Shown here: positions 1 to 6,924 of the stretch, piece by piece
Layout of the letters: each line of letters starts with the position of its first letter
Numbering within the stretch: position 1 is the stretch's first letter
Assembly (NCBI GenBank): GCA_030460725.1
Contig: JAKECL010000011.1
Coordinates: forward strand, 1-14,889
DNA from: Propionibacterium sp.
Lineage (GTDB): Bacteria; Actinomycetota; Actinomycetes; Actinomycetales; Actinomycetaceae
Reading direction: 5' to 3'
Length of the DNA: 14,889 nucleotides
The notes under the pieces: model-generated
What the model saw: the letters and a program-made list of their open reading frames with translations, nothing else
What the model was told of the DNA's origin: nothing
The model's database searches: none
Position numbers and translations under genes: made by a program

Positions 1-740
1 GACGCAACCCCGTGGCCGAGGCCGTGCGCGCGGGTGTTCCGGTGGCGCGCGTCTTCGTGTCGGGTTCCATCGGGGACGACCGTGTCGAGGAGGTCGTGCG
101 TGCCGCGGCGGCCCAGGGCGCCCCCATCCTGGAGGTCACACGCCGAGACCTGGACGTGGCCACGGATGGCGCAGTACACCAGGGCGTGGCCATCGAGGTG
201 CCCGCCTACGAGTACACGGACCTGGAGGACCTGCTGGCCTCCGCCCAGCAGCAGGTGGACGTACCCCTGCTGGTCGCGTTGGACCAGGTCACCGATCCGC
301 ACAACCTGGGTGCGGTGCTGCGCTCCTCCGGGGCGTTCAACGCCGACGGCGTGCTCATCCCCGAGCGCAGGTCTGCGGGTGTGACGACCACGGCGTGGAA
401 GGTTTCCGCCGGTGCAGCCGCCCATGTCCCGGTCGCCCGCGTGACCAACCTGGTGCGCGCCCTCCAGGAGTGCCGCAAGGCGGGCTACTTCGTCGTCGGC
501 CTCGACGGCGGTTCCGACGTCTCGGTGCGTGACCTGCCCCTGGCCACCGAACCACTGGTCCTGGTGACCGGGGCCGAGGGCGCCGGCCTCTCGCGCCTGG
601 TGCGCGAGACCTGCGACCAGGTGGTCTCCATCCCGATCTCGGGCCGTGTGGAGTCCCTGAACGCCGCTGTCGCCACGGGTATCGCCCTCTACGAGGTCGC
701 CTCCCTGCGTTCGGCGCTCCTGGACGCGGCGACGGACTGA
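1..740 (+). CDS. rlmB: 23S rRNA 2'-O-ribose methyltransferase RlmB (SpoU/TrmH family), 5'-truncated
   Basis: Partial gene; the reading frame enters at base 3 and continues upstream of the window. The first residues read RNPVAEAVRAGVPV, which is the internal RlmB motif GRNPV.EAL.AG, so the GTG at 12 is an internal valine and not the start. The visible part covers the end of the small N-terminal RNA-binding domain and the full SPOUT knot domain. Motif 1 is DPHNLGAVLRSS, motif 2 is VTGAEGAGLS and motif 3 is IPISGRVESLNAAVA, which together build the S-adenosylmethionine site in the trefoil knot. Family members methylate the ribose of a 23S rRNA G in the peptidyl-transferase region. It is a housekeeping gene, convergent with the catabolic operon and separated from it by the hairpin at 748-782. 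It has no functional link to the neighbouring genes. Confidence 0.93.
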   Translation, partial: RNPVAEAVRAGVPVARVFVSGSIGDDRVEEVVRAAAAQGAPILEVTRRDLDVATDGAVHQGVAIEVPAYEYTDLEDLLASAQQQVDVPLLVALDQVTDPHNLGAVLRSSGAFNADGVLIPERRSAGVTTTAWKVSAGAAAHVPVARVTNLVRALQECRKAGYFVVGLDGGSDVSVRDLPLATEPLVLVTGAEGAGLSRLVRETCDQVVSIPISGRVESLNAAVATGIALYEVASLRSALLDAATD

Positions 741-747
741 GAACGGG

Positions 748-782
748 AGCGGGCTCCGGAGAGGAGTTCCCCGGAGCCCGCT
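748..782. terminator. Bidirectional hairpin terminator between convergent genes
   Basis: A perfect 12-base-pair inverted repeat has arms AGCGGGCTCCGG (748-759) and CCGGAGCCCGCT (771-782) around an 11-base loop. It starts 7 bases after the rlmB stop and lies 18 bases beyond the stop of the convergent small gene at 801. No T-run follows on either strand, as is common in high-GC actinobacteria. Its position and stability suggest that it ends transcription from both sides. Confidence 0.75.
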
Positions 783-800
783 GACGCTGACGTCAATGCG

Positions 801-1043
801 CTACCTCGCGGCATCCTCCACCAGGTAGCAGTAGTTCACTCCCAGTGCGCCGACGTAGCGCCCCAGGTGCGTCGAGCGCACCCCCTCACCGTCGATCCGG
901 GTGAACTCCAGGGTGGCCCCGGGAGTCATGCACTCCGGGATTCGGGCAGCCACCTCCAGGAGGATGCCGCCCTGCGGCGTCACCGTGTCGCTGGAGACGA
1001 CCTCGTAGCGACAGGACCACTGTGAGGGGGAGGACGCGCTCAT
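801..1043 (-). CDS. Small protein, possible TusA/SirA-like fold lacking the catalytic cysteine
   Basis: An 80-residue protein, last gene of the minus-strand dehydratase operon. Its start lies 4 bases after the stop of the FldC-like gene, so it is almost certainly co-transcribed. There is no signal peptide or membrane segment. The pattern from residue 22 on (TPQGGILLEVAARI, then MTPGATLEF, then HLGRYVGALGVNY) resembles the TusA/YedF layout: a CPxP loop, helix 1, M.PG..LEV strand, a DIP.F-type helix and a final strand. Where TusA has CPxP this protein has TPQG, so persulfide transfer through that cysteine is not possible; its cysteines are at 11, 38 and 72. The TusA reading is a by-eye fold guess. 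It could equally be an unrelated small accessory factor. Any role would be inferred from position: assembly, cluster handling or stability of the dehydratase. I do not recognise a named family with certainty. Confidence 0.6.
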   Translation of the reverse strand: MSASSPSQWSCRYEVVSSDTVTPQGGILLEVAARIPECMTPGATLEFTRIDGEGVRSTHLGRYVGALGVNYCYLVEDAAR

Positions 1044-1047
1044 CGAC

Positions 1048-2175
1048 TCACACCCCGACGAGGTCCCGGAAGGTCTCCAGGGCGATCTCCGCCTGGTCGA
1101 GACGGTCCATCTGGCGGTCGACCTCGATGGACACCGAGGGAATGCCCTTCTCGTCGAGCACGGCCTTGACGGGCACGTAGTCGAACTCCTCGGGATCGCA
1201 GAACTTCGTCATCACGAACACGACGCCCTTGGCGTGGCGCCGGGTGACGAGGTCGACCAGGTGCTCGGCACGACCCTTGCCGGGGTCGAAGAGGAGGGAG
1301 CAGTTGCCCATGCTGGCGTACTTGTCGACCAGCTTCTCCAGGGCGTCCTCACCGGTGGTGGCGTCGACCAGGTACTGGCGCGACTCGTGGGCGACATTGT
1401 CGGCGACGACGCTGAAGCCCTCCCGGTCCAGGATGTCGAGGAGGCCGGGCGCGTCGGCGAGGATTCCCGTCGTCACAATCGGGATGGCGGGGGAGTCTGA
1501 GTCCGACCCCTCCAGCAGACCCACCAGTTCCGCGACGAGCGCGCTGTGCTCCTCCGGAGTCATGAAGTACGCGGACTTGAAGACATCGCTGCGCCGACTG
1601 GGCGTGACCACGTCCGCGTGGGATGCAGCGAGCTCGCTGAAGCGTCGCATCAGCGCGTTGTGTGCGTTGTAGACGTCGAGACTGTGCTGGAGGGCGCCCT
1701 CGTCGAAGGTGGTGCCCGTGAGCTTCTCGAGTGCGTCGATGACCCTCTGGTACGAGGCGCGGGTGAATGCGCGTCCTGCCGGCGTCCTGCGGTTCTGGGG
1801 GTAGCTCATCGGGATGAAGGGGATGTCGGGGACGGCGTACTTCCAGTTCTGCCCCGTCGCCTTCAACTGGTCGCACAGGTTGGGGATCACGACGGCCGTG
1901 AGGCCCTCGTACCCGCCCTCGATCCCGAGGTCGAGCGCGGTCTGGAGCAGACCGCAGTAGAACGTCGGGAAGTAGCGTGCGGACTTCGTGGCCACCCGGT
2001 CCGCACCCCAGACACCGAAGGGGATGAGCCCCAGGGAGTGGATGAGCTCCACAGGTGTGTACTCCGGCAGGCAGCCGATCACGGTGCGCCCCTGCGCCAG
2101 GTAGGCGTCGAGGCGGGCCCGCGGGGACGCGGCCGCCTCATGGGCGGCTGCGAAGACCTCGTCAGTGCTGGACAT
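1048..2175 (-). CDS. fldC: 2-hydroxyacyl-CoA dehydratase, beta subunit (FldC/HgdB-like)
   Basis: 375 residues, the usual length of the HgdB/FldC/HadC subunit. Family landmarks are GCLPEYTPVELIHSLG (34-49), FYCGLLQTAL (72-81), IPNLCDQLK (97-105) and, near the end, MTKFCDPEEFDYVPVKAVLD (322-341) followed by EVDRQ. Cysteines 74, 101 and 326 sit in the conserved positions expected to hold the subunit's [4Fe-4S] cluster. With the alpha subunit it removes water from a (R)-2-hydroxyacyl-CoA to give the (E)-2-enoyl-CoA through a ketyl radical, after one-electron activation by the ATP-driven activator. The ATG at 2175 has an AGAAGG ribosome site a few bases upstream and overlaps the alpha-subunit gene by 14 bases, which implies translational coupling. 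The acyl group cannot be read from sequence; aryl-lactyl, lactyl, 2-hydroxyisocaproyl and 2-hydroxyglutaryl enzymes all share this fold. Confidence 0.9.
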   Translation of the reverse strand: MSSTDEVFAAAHEAAASPRARLDAYLAQGRTVIGCLPEYTPVELIHSLGLIPFGVWGADRVATKSARYFPTFYCGLLQTALDLGIEGGYEGLTAVVIPNLCDQLKATGQNWKYAVPDIPFIPMSYPQNRRTPAGRAFTRASYQRVIDALEKLTGTTFDEGALQHSLDVYNAHNALMRRFSELAASHADVVTPSRRSDVFKSAYFMTPEEHSALVAELVGLLEGSDSDSPAIPIVTTGILADAPGLLDILDREGFSVVADNVAHESRQYLVDATTGEDALEKLVDKYASMGNCSLLFDPGKGRAEHLVDLVTRRHAKGVVFVMTKFCDPEEFDYVPVKAVLDEKGIPSVSIEVDRQMDRLDQAEIALETFRDLVGV

Positions 2176-3406
2176 GCTGACCTTCTCTCTCGGACATGAC
2201 TTCGGCGAGGCCCTGGACCCGGGTGAGGTACTGCGCCTCGGAAAAGTTGCGGGGATCGGCCTGGTCCCCGTCGAAGGACGCCACCGGGATGTCGCATGCC
2301 GCGCCGATCTGGCGACTCTCCTCGGCCATGAAGCCGCTCCACATCTTGCAGGAGCGGTTGGTGTGGACCAGCATGCCGTCGGCGTGCTGGTTCCTGACCA
2401 GTCCGATGCGCTGGTCGCGTGAGCGCTCCAGGTTCACCGCATTGGGGACCTCGCAGTAGCGCCGGACCATGCCGTCGAAGTCGTCGTAGATGAATGCGAA
2501 GGCGTTGGCGTAGATGGTGGCCACGGTGTTGATGCCCTCGTCGCGCAGCCCCTGGTTGGTCACCCGGAGGTAGGGCCAGCAGGCGATGCCCTCGAAGAGG
2601 ATGCGGTGCTGCTCCTCACCGCGGAAGGTCGTCGTCCCCTCCCGCACGGCGGTGTCCAGCTCCGAGCACAGTGTCTCGAAGGCATCGGCGGCCTGGAGCG
2701 TGCCACGCGCGAAGACGGCGGCCGCCATGTAGTTGAGCAGGTCGAAGCCGTTGTAGGGGGAGGGCTTGTACTTCGTGTAGTCGGCGATCTTCAACCAGGC
2801 TCGGGACACGCGGTTCGAGATCTTCATGACCTCCTGGAAACGGTCCTCGTCCCAGGTGCGTCCCGTGATCTCCTCCAGCTGGTGGATCGCATCGACGAAC
2901 TGGGCCCGCACGTAGGCCACCTGCTCATCGGTGGGGTCGTACTCGGTGCTGAACGGGATGTCGATGAAGACCATGGGGATGTCCAGCTGGTGGGCCAGGT
3001 TCTCGTACCACTTCATCATGACGCTGCAGATGTTGTTGCAGCACAGCAGGAAGTCGGGCAGCGGGATGGGCTGCTCGGGTGTCTCGGCGCCATTGGCGAT
3101 GCCCATCGAGATGCGCGAGTAGGCGCACACGTCGGGGGAGTAGCCCTCGCCCTCGGCAACTGTGCACACCCGCTCCCCGCCGCCACGTGCAGCGACCATC
3201 GCCGCGTGGTTCTCCGGGTAGCAGACCTTGATGCCCAGGGTCTCGAAGATCTCCTGGGGGAAGTTGCTGGCGCACCAGCCGATCTTCTCCCCGGCCTCCT
3301 TCGCTGCCCACACCCCGGCATAGTGGTCGGTCGTGATCTGGTTGATCTTGGCGCGACCGGAATTCGGATCCAGTGGCTTTCTCGGTCTCTTCTGACCCTC
3401 ACTCAT
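2162..3406 (-). CDS. fldB: 2-hydroxyacyl-CoA dehydratase, alpha subunit (FldB/HgdA-like)
   Basis: 414 residues from the ATG at 3406. That start is chosen over an in-frame TTG at 3421 because GAGGA lies 8 bases before it and the TTG would overlap this ribosome site. Family motifs follow in order: GWCASNFPQEIFETLG (43-58), VCYPENHAAM (61-70), GYSPDVCAYSRISMG (88-102), LLCCNNICSVMMKWYEN (120-136), DIPF (149-152) and VHTNRSCKMWS (347-357). Cysteines 94, 127 and 353 lie in the blocks conserved as cluster ligands in the family. The NFPQEIFETLG and CCNNIC blocks look closest to the FldB/HgdA branch. The protein pairs with the FldC-like subunit encoded directly downstream to form the oxygen-sensitive dehydratase heterodimer. 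The stop overlaps the start of fldC; the activator gene ends 11 bases upstream. Substrate identity is not decided by these motifs. Confidence 0.9.
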   Translation of the reverse strand: MSEGQKRPRKPLDPNSGRAKINQITTDHYAGVWAAKEAGEKIGWCASNFPQEIFETLGIKVCYPENHAAMVAARGGGERVCTVAEGEGYSPDVCAYSRISMGIANGAETPEQPIPLPDFLLCCNNICSVMMKWYENLAHQLDIPMVFIDIPFSTEYDPTDEQVAYVRAQFVDAIHQLEEITGRTWDEDRFQEVMKISNRVSRAWLKIADYTKYKPSPYNGFDLLNYMAAAVFARGTLQAADAFETLCSELDTAVREGTTTFRGEEQHRILFEGIACWPYLRVTNQGLRDEGINTVATIYANAFAFIYDDFDGMVRRYCEVPNAVNLERSRDQRIGLVRNQHADGMLVHTNRSCKMWSGFMAEESRQIGAACDIPVASFDGDQADPRNFSEAQYLTRVQGLAEVMSEREGQHVQH

Positions 3407-3414
3407 GATTTCCG

Positions 3415-3419
3415 TCCTC
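3415..3419 (-). promoter_or_regulatory. Ribosome binding site deciding the fldB start
   Basis: GAGGA on the minus strand, 8 bases before the ATG at 3406. It overlaps both the activator stop codon and the competing TTG codon at 3421, which is why the shorter reading was preferred. Confidence 0.65.
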
Positions 3420-4206
3420 AACTCTTGTTCTTGGCGAATTCCCTGGCATACAGGGACGCCCCCAGGGCGCCCATGTACTGGGCGTGGGGAGGTGCCTCGA
3501 TGGGGACCCCGAGGTCCCGGGCGAGCGCGTCGCGGACGCCGTGGTTCTTCGCGACACCACCACTGATGCAGACCTTCGGCTCCACACCCACCCGGGAGAC
3601 GAGGGCGGCGAAACGCGAGGCGACGGACTGGCAGATCCCTGCCACCACGTCTTCCCGTTTCGCGCCTCGGGCCAGCTGGGAGATCACCTCCGACTCGGAG
3701 AAGACCGTGCAGGTGCTGGAGATCTTCACGGGGGCGGTGGAGGCGAAGTACTCCTTCTCCAGGTCACCGATCCCCACGTGGAGGATAGAAGCCATCACCT
3801 CCAGGAAGCGCCCGGTGCCGGCAGCGCACTTGTCGTTCATCTGGAAGGCGGTCATCACACCGTCGGCGTTGATCGACATCGCCTTCGCGTCCTGGCCGCC
3901 GACATCGATGAGGGTGCGTACGCCGGGGACGACGTGGGCGACGCCCTTGGTGTGGCAGGACAGCTCGCTGACCTGGCGATCACTGTGGGGGAAGATCTTG
4001 CGGCCGTACCCGGTGGCGACGATGAACCCGACGTCCTCGAAACCCCCGCAGGCCTCCTCCACGGCTTCACGCAGCACGGTCTCCCCGGCTGTCGACCCGA
4101 TGCCCTCGGGGCGCAGTGCTCGCGCCAGGACCTGACCGTCCTGGTCGATCACCACGGCCTTGGACGTCGTGGACCCCACGTCGACCCCTGCGAAGCACAT
4201 CGTCAT
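3418..4206 (-). CDS. fldI: 2-hydroxyacyl-CoA dehydratase activator, ATPase (FldI/HgdC-like)
   Basis: 262 residues from the ATG at 4206; an upstream GTG at 4236 would overlap the CoA-transferase gene and add an unconserved tail, and an ATG at 4200 is also possible. It is an ASKHA-fold ATPase: GVDVGSTTSKAVVID is the phosphate-1 loop, LIDVGGQDAKAM the phosphate-2 loop and ISGGVAKN the adenosine motif. Cysteines 127 (in NDKCAAGTGRF) and 166 (in SSTCTVFSESEV) match the two residues per subunit that hold the bridging [4Fe-4S] cluster of the dimer; as I recall, these are also the residue numbers in Acidaminococcus HgdC. The dimer takes an electron from ferredoxin or flavodoxin and, on ATP hydrolysis, injects it into the dehydratase, which then turns over many times. 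Its ORF starts 5 bases after the CoA-transferase stop, within the same operon. Confidence 0.93.
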   Translation of the reverse strand: MTMCFAGVDVGSTTSKAVVIDQDGQVLARALRPEGIGSTAGETVLREAVEEACGGFEDVGFIVATGYGRKIFPHSDRQVSELSCHTKGVAHVVPGVRTLIDVGGQDAKAMSINADGVMTAFQMNDKCAAGTGRFLEVMASILHVGIGDLEKEYFASTAPVKISSTCTVFSESEVISQLARGAKREDVVAGICQSVASRFAALVSRVGVEPKVCISGGVAKNHGVRDALARDLGVPIEAPPHAQYMGALGASLYAREFAKNKS

Positions 4207-4211
4207 CGGTC

Positions 4212-5459
4212 TCAGCTCTTGTCCGCGTCGGTCCACACGTAGAGGGCCCCGTCCTCCTGGAGGCGGGTCACGGTGTCCTCGTCGTAGCCCAGCACATCGC
4301 GCAGGACCTCGGGTCCGTCCCCGCCGATGACGGAGGCGGGGCGGGGAGCGCGCGTGCCGTACTCCTGGAAGCGCACCGGGAGGCGCACGAGGGTGCGCTC
4401 ATTGCCCGTGGGGTAGGTCTGCGTGTAGAGGCTGTCGGTCGCCCAGACCTGGGGGTCCTCGAGGATCTCGGCGCAGGTCTGGCACACGGAGAACGGGATG
4501 TCGGCCTGGGTGAGGATCGGCTTCCACTCCTCGGCGGTCTTCTCACCGAAGGACGCCATGATGAGGTCGTACACCTCGGTGTTGAGGCCGTTCTTCTGGA
4601 GGTTCTGGATGGGGAAGTAGCGCTCGTCATCCGCGAGCTCGGGGTGTCCGATCGCGGAGATGAAGCCGTTGAAGTACTGGTTGTAGTTGGGCATGCAGGT
4701 CTGGATGTAGCGCCCGTCCTTGGTCAGCCAGGCGCAGATCAGGGGGCTGTCGGACTCGCGTGCATCGATCGGGTAGGTCGCCCCGATCTCCGTGTACTGC
4801 GCCGACTGGATCGGGATTCCGAGGTTGAACACCGCCGTCTCCAACAGCGAGGTCTCCACCTTCTCCCCGACCCCGGTCGCGCGCGCACCGAAGAGGGCCG
4901 CGAGGATGCCGGCGGCCAGGTTCATGCCCACGTTGTGGTCCCCGGCGCCCGGGAGGACGTTGAAGGGGCGGTCCGTGCTCTGGCGCAGGGTGCCCAGGTA
5001 GCCACCGCGGGCGAAGAAGGCGGTGAAGTCGAATCCCGGCAGGTCCCGGTCCGGTCCCGTCTGGCCGTATCCGGTGACGATGCCGTAGACCAGGCGGGGG
5101 AACTTCGCGTGGAGCGTGTCGTAGTCCAGGCCCTGGCGCACCAGGCTCTGCTCGCGCCAGTTCGTGATCAGGACATCCGCCCGGTCCAACAGCTCGAACA
5201 GTGCCTGGCGGCCCTCGTCCGTGCGGGTGTTGATCGAGAGGATCTTCTTGTTGGAGTTCTCCAGATCCCAGGTCGTGTTCTCGTGCATGTCGAGGGGGCG
5301 GCCCTCCGTGGGCGCCGTGTAGCGCAGGGGGTCCCCCTTCGGCGACTCGATCTTGATGACCTCGGCGCCGAGGTCGGCCATGAATCTTCCGGCTGTCGCA
5401 GCCGCGATGAAGTTCGCCAGCTCCACGACTTTCACACCGCTCAATGGACCTTCAGTCAT
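4212..5459 (-). CDS. fldA: Family III CoA-transferase (CaiB/BaiF type, FldA-like)
   Basis: 415 residues from the ATG at 5459, the normal family length. A longer open frame runs on to 5879, but that stretch is low-complexity and unconserved, and GGAGG stands 5 bases before the ATG at 5459. The N-terminus GVKVVELANFIAAATAGR with LGAEVIKIESPKGDPLR is the Rossmann CoA-binding start of the family. GIVTGYGQTGP is at 126-136. GAGDHNVGMNLAAGILAAL places Asp174 as the likely nucleophile that forms the aspartyl-CoA anhydride. It would move CoA from the reduced acyl-CoA product to a fresh 2-hydroxy acid, so that activation costs no ATP once running. It is the first gene of the minus-strand operon A-I-B-C. 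FldA is preferred over CaiB because of the dehydratase partners; the sequence alone would allow either name. Confidence 0.88.
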   Translation of the reverse strand: MTEGPLSGVKVVELANFIAAATAGRFMADLGAEVIKIESPKGDPLRYTAPTEGRPLDMHENTTWDLENSNKKILSINTRTDEGRQALFELLDRADVLITNWREQSLVRQGLDYDTLHAKFPRLVYGIVTGYGQTGPDRDLPGFDFTAFFARGGYLGTLRQSTDRPFNVLPGAGDHNVGMNLAAGILAALFGARATGVGEKVETSLLETAVFNLGIPIQSAQYTEIGATYPIDARESDSPLICAWLTKDGRYIQTCMPNYNQYFNGFISAIGHPELADDERYFPIQNLQKNGLNTEVYDLIMASFGEKTAEEWKPILTQADIPFSVCQTCAEILEDPQVWATDSLYTQTYPTGNERTLVRLPVRFQEYGTRAPRPASVIGGDGPEVLRDVLGYDEDTVTRLQEDGALYVWTDADKS

Positions 5460-5464
5460 TCCAT

Positions 5465-5469
5465 CCTCC
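5465..5469 (-). promoter_or_regulatory. Ribosome binding site deciding the fldA start
   Basis: GGAGG on the minus strand with 5 bases to the ATG at 5459. It supports the short, family-length CoA-transferase over the frame that continues to 5879. Confidence 0.7.
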
Positions 5470-5541
5470 ACTCGGGTTTCTCTCAACGCTTGCGAGTCAT
5501 CGCCACCGGGTCGACAGGCGGCGCTGCCACAGCCGTCGCCC

Positions 5542-5566
5542 TCTATGGACCATCGGAGTCCGTATT
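5542..5566. promoter_or_regulatory. Operator-like inverted repeat, site 1 (GGACC-N5-AGTCC)
   Basis: Left arm TCTATGGACC, centre ATCGG, right arm AGTCCGTATT. It shares the five-base centre and the GGACC half with the other four sites but has one mismatch in the inner core. The outer bases remain partly symmetrical (TATGG against the complement of CCGTA). It lies 83 bases upstream of the fldA start codon, a suitable place for control of the dehydratase operon. Confidence 0.45.
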
Positions 5567-5675
5567 GATTGCGGAGCTTTCCCTCCTTCGGTCCTCCCTG
5601 ACCGGCCAGATGTCTGCCCTGTGCCGGGGCGTCCGATGACTCACCTCGCTCCACACTGTAGGACACGAGAATCAG

Positions 5676-5700
5676 ATAAAGGACCCCTTTGGTCCTATAT
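5676..5700. promoter_or_regulatory. Operator-like inverted repeat, site 2 (best match)
   Basis: Arms ATAAAGGACC (5676-5685) and GGTCCTATAT (5691-5700) are symmetrical at 9 of 10 positions around the centre CCTTT. AT-rich ends flank a GC-rich core. The right end runs into TATATA (5696-5701), a possible -10 element on the plus strand. The length and symmetry fit a TetR-type dimer site, and the regulator gene is the next gene on the plus strand. Confidence 0.6.
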
Positions 5701-5744
5701 ACGTGGAGCTCTCCGGTCGCAGCGACCTGCAGCGCTGAACGGGA

Positions 5745-5769
5745 GCCTGGGACCCCGCGGGTCGCACTG
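5745..5769. promoter_or_regulatory. Operator-like inverted repeat, site 3 (weaker)
   Basis: Core GGGACC, centre CCGCG, then GGTCGC. The GACC-N5-GGTC core is perfect, but the outer bases lack the AT-rich symmetry of site 2. It lies next to the tandem repeat and could be a chance match in GC-rich DNA. Confidence 0.3.
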
Positions 5770-5773
5770 GTGC

Positions 5774-5821
5774 GGGTGTGGCCTGGGGTGTGCCTCCGGG
5801 TGTGCCCCTGGGTGCGACCCA
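5774..5821. repeat. 12-base tandem direct repeat, four copies
   Basis: GGGTGTG begins at 5774, 5786 and 5798, and the variant GGGTGCG at 5810, exactly 12 bases apart. The units are GGGTGTGGCCTG, GGGTGTGCCTCC, GGGTGTGCCCCT and GGGTGCGACCCA. The first seven bases are nearly invariant while the last five vary, which is more like repeated protein contacts at slightly over one helical turn than simple slippage. Function unknown. Confidence 0.7.
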
Positions 5822-5918
5822 CGGAGGCCTGACCGAGTGCCCTCGCAGCTGTGCCGGCCTGTGTCCCGGTGTCCCCCATGTCGCCTCATGCGGTCCGGGA
5901 GTTGGCGGAACCGCGCCT

Positions 5919-5947
5919 TTCGGAGCTCGAGTGGCATGCTGTAGTGT
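5919..5947 (+). promoter_or_regulatory. Candidate promoter for the TetR gene
   Basis: TTCGGA (5919-5924) and TAGTGT (5942-5947) are 17 bases apart. TAGTGT fits the actinobacterial TANNNT -10 pattern, while the -35 match is poor. It would give a leader of roughly 140 bases before the ATG at 6091. A second option is TATATA at 5696-5701. Confidence 0.25.
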
Positions 5948-6090
5948 CGATCTTCGACCGGCGCCGCGGGGGAATGTGGCATGACCGTCCGCCCCGGTGC
6001 GACCAGGTGGTCCTCGGCGCCGGCGAGCAAGGGCACTGCGGCGGGGTGGATCCTGTGCCGCGGGGCGAGCGGGGGAGGAGACCTGTGGGC

Positions 6091-6807
6091 ATGGATGTGG
6101 AGTCCGGGGCTGGACAAGCGGAGGAGTCTCCTGTGCAGGAGCACGTGGCTGACACTGCGAAGGCGCAGGTGGCCGACAAGACGGCACCGGGTCGCCCCCG
6201 TGACGCCTCCATCGACGCGAATGTGCTCGCAGCGGCTCTCGAGGTCTACGGATCCCAGGGATGGTCCGGTTTCACCTTCGGCAAGGTCGCCACGCGCGCC
6301 CATGTCGGGAAGTCCTCGCTCTACCTGCGCTGGAGCGACAAGACGGATCTGCTCCTGGATGCCCTCTCCACGGCGGAATCACTCCTCGCCGACCTCGACG
6401 AGGGGCCGGGAAGCGGCACCTTCGTGGAGAGGATGAGGGAGACGATCCGCAAGAGGATCTCGGCCTACTTCACGACTGCGGGTCTGGCCCTGGTCCGCCT
6501 GATGGTGGAGAACCAGGCGGCGCCGCACACGATGTCCGCGGCCTGGCAGGGATCGGTCGGTCAGGCGGTGATGTCCACGCGCACCATCCTGCAACGCGCC
6601 AAACGCGAGGGGGCGCTGGTGCCTGAGACCAATGTCGTGGCTCTGGGCGATGCCCTGGAGGGGGCGATGCTCATGCACTTCCTGGCCACCCCTCCCCACT
6701 TGAGGGACAAGACCTTGGCTCGCCTGGACGAGCATGCGGACGCCCTCCTCGCCGGGGTCGTGGGACCCTGGCTCAGTCCGCGCGCAGGCGTCCTGCCCTC
6801 GGCCTAG
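6091..6807 (+). CDS. TetR/AcrR-family transcriptional regulator
   Basis: 238 residues from the ATG at 6091, which follows a GGGGGAGGAG ribosome site by about 10 bases; a GTG at 6085 is an alternative. The helix-turn-helix domain spans about residues 38-90: GRPRDASIDANVLAAALEV, then GWSGFTFGKVATRAHVGKSS with LYLRWSDKTDLL, the classic TetR recognition-helix block. The first 33 or so residues form a disordered acidic/Ala-rich tail, longer than usual. The C-terminal half (110-238) is helical and would bind the ligand and form the dimer. It lies between the two divergent control regions that carry the GGACC-N5-GGTCC repeats, so it is the natural candidate to bind them and to respond to the hydroxy acid, the enoate or their CoA esters. 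It is convergent with the transporter gene. Activator or repressor cannot be decided here; most family members repress. Confidence 0.88.
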   Translation: MDVESGAGQAEESPVQEHVADTAKAQVADKTAPGRPRDASIDANVLAAALEVYGSQGWSGFTFGKVATRAHVGKSSLYLRWSDKTDLLLDALSTAESLLADLDEGPGSGTFVERMRETIRKRISAYFTTAGLALVRLMVENQAAPHTMSAAWQGSVGQAVMSTRTILQRAKREGALVPETNVVALGDALEGAMLMHFLATPPHLRDKTLARLDEHADALLAGVVGPWLSPRAGVLPSA

Positions 6808-6924
6808 AGGACTTCTCGGCCCGGGGGGACATCGCCGGTCACGGGTGCACCTGGGTGCCGCGCGCCGCCAGTGCCGAGCCGGGGCAGCGTGGGCACAGCG
6901 TGGGGCCCGTCGTCCTTCAGTCGC

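Larger units (their letters stand above)
5460..6090. other. Divergent control region between the fldA-like operon and the TetR gene
   Basis: 631 bases without a convincing gene. It holds three operator-like inverted repeats (5542-5566, 5676-5700, 5745-5769), a 13-base palindrome GGTCGCAGCGACC (5715-5727), a four-copy 12-base tandem repeat (5774-5821) and a weak promoter candidate for the regulator (5919-5947). Open frames crossing it are rich in Arg, Pro, His and Gly and look like chance translations of GC-rich DNA. Confidence 0.6.

Noticed and set aside
2606..5639. Two long plus-strand open frames (about 500 codons each) opposite the dehydratase operon
   Set aside because: They mirror the codons of fldB, fldI and fldA, show no motifs, and the minus-strand reading has full family conservation.
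5774..5821. CRISPR array
   Set aside because: Units of 12 bases with no separate spacers and no cas genes; it is a simple tandem repeat.
5460..5879. N-terminal extension of the CoA-transferase by 140 residues
   Set aside because: The extension is unconserved, crosses operator sites and the tandem repeat, and a good ribosome site stands before the family-length start at 5459.
5851..6090. N-terminal extension of the TetR protein by 80 residues
   Set aside because: The added sequence has no domain pattern, and the GGGGGAGGAG site lies just ahead of the ATG at 6091.
6808..6924. Terminator between the convergent TetR and transporter genes
   Set aside because: Several weak G/C stems can be drawn, for example CTCGGC with GCCGAG, but none is compact or long enough to support a call.
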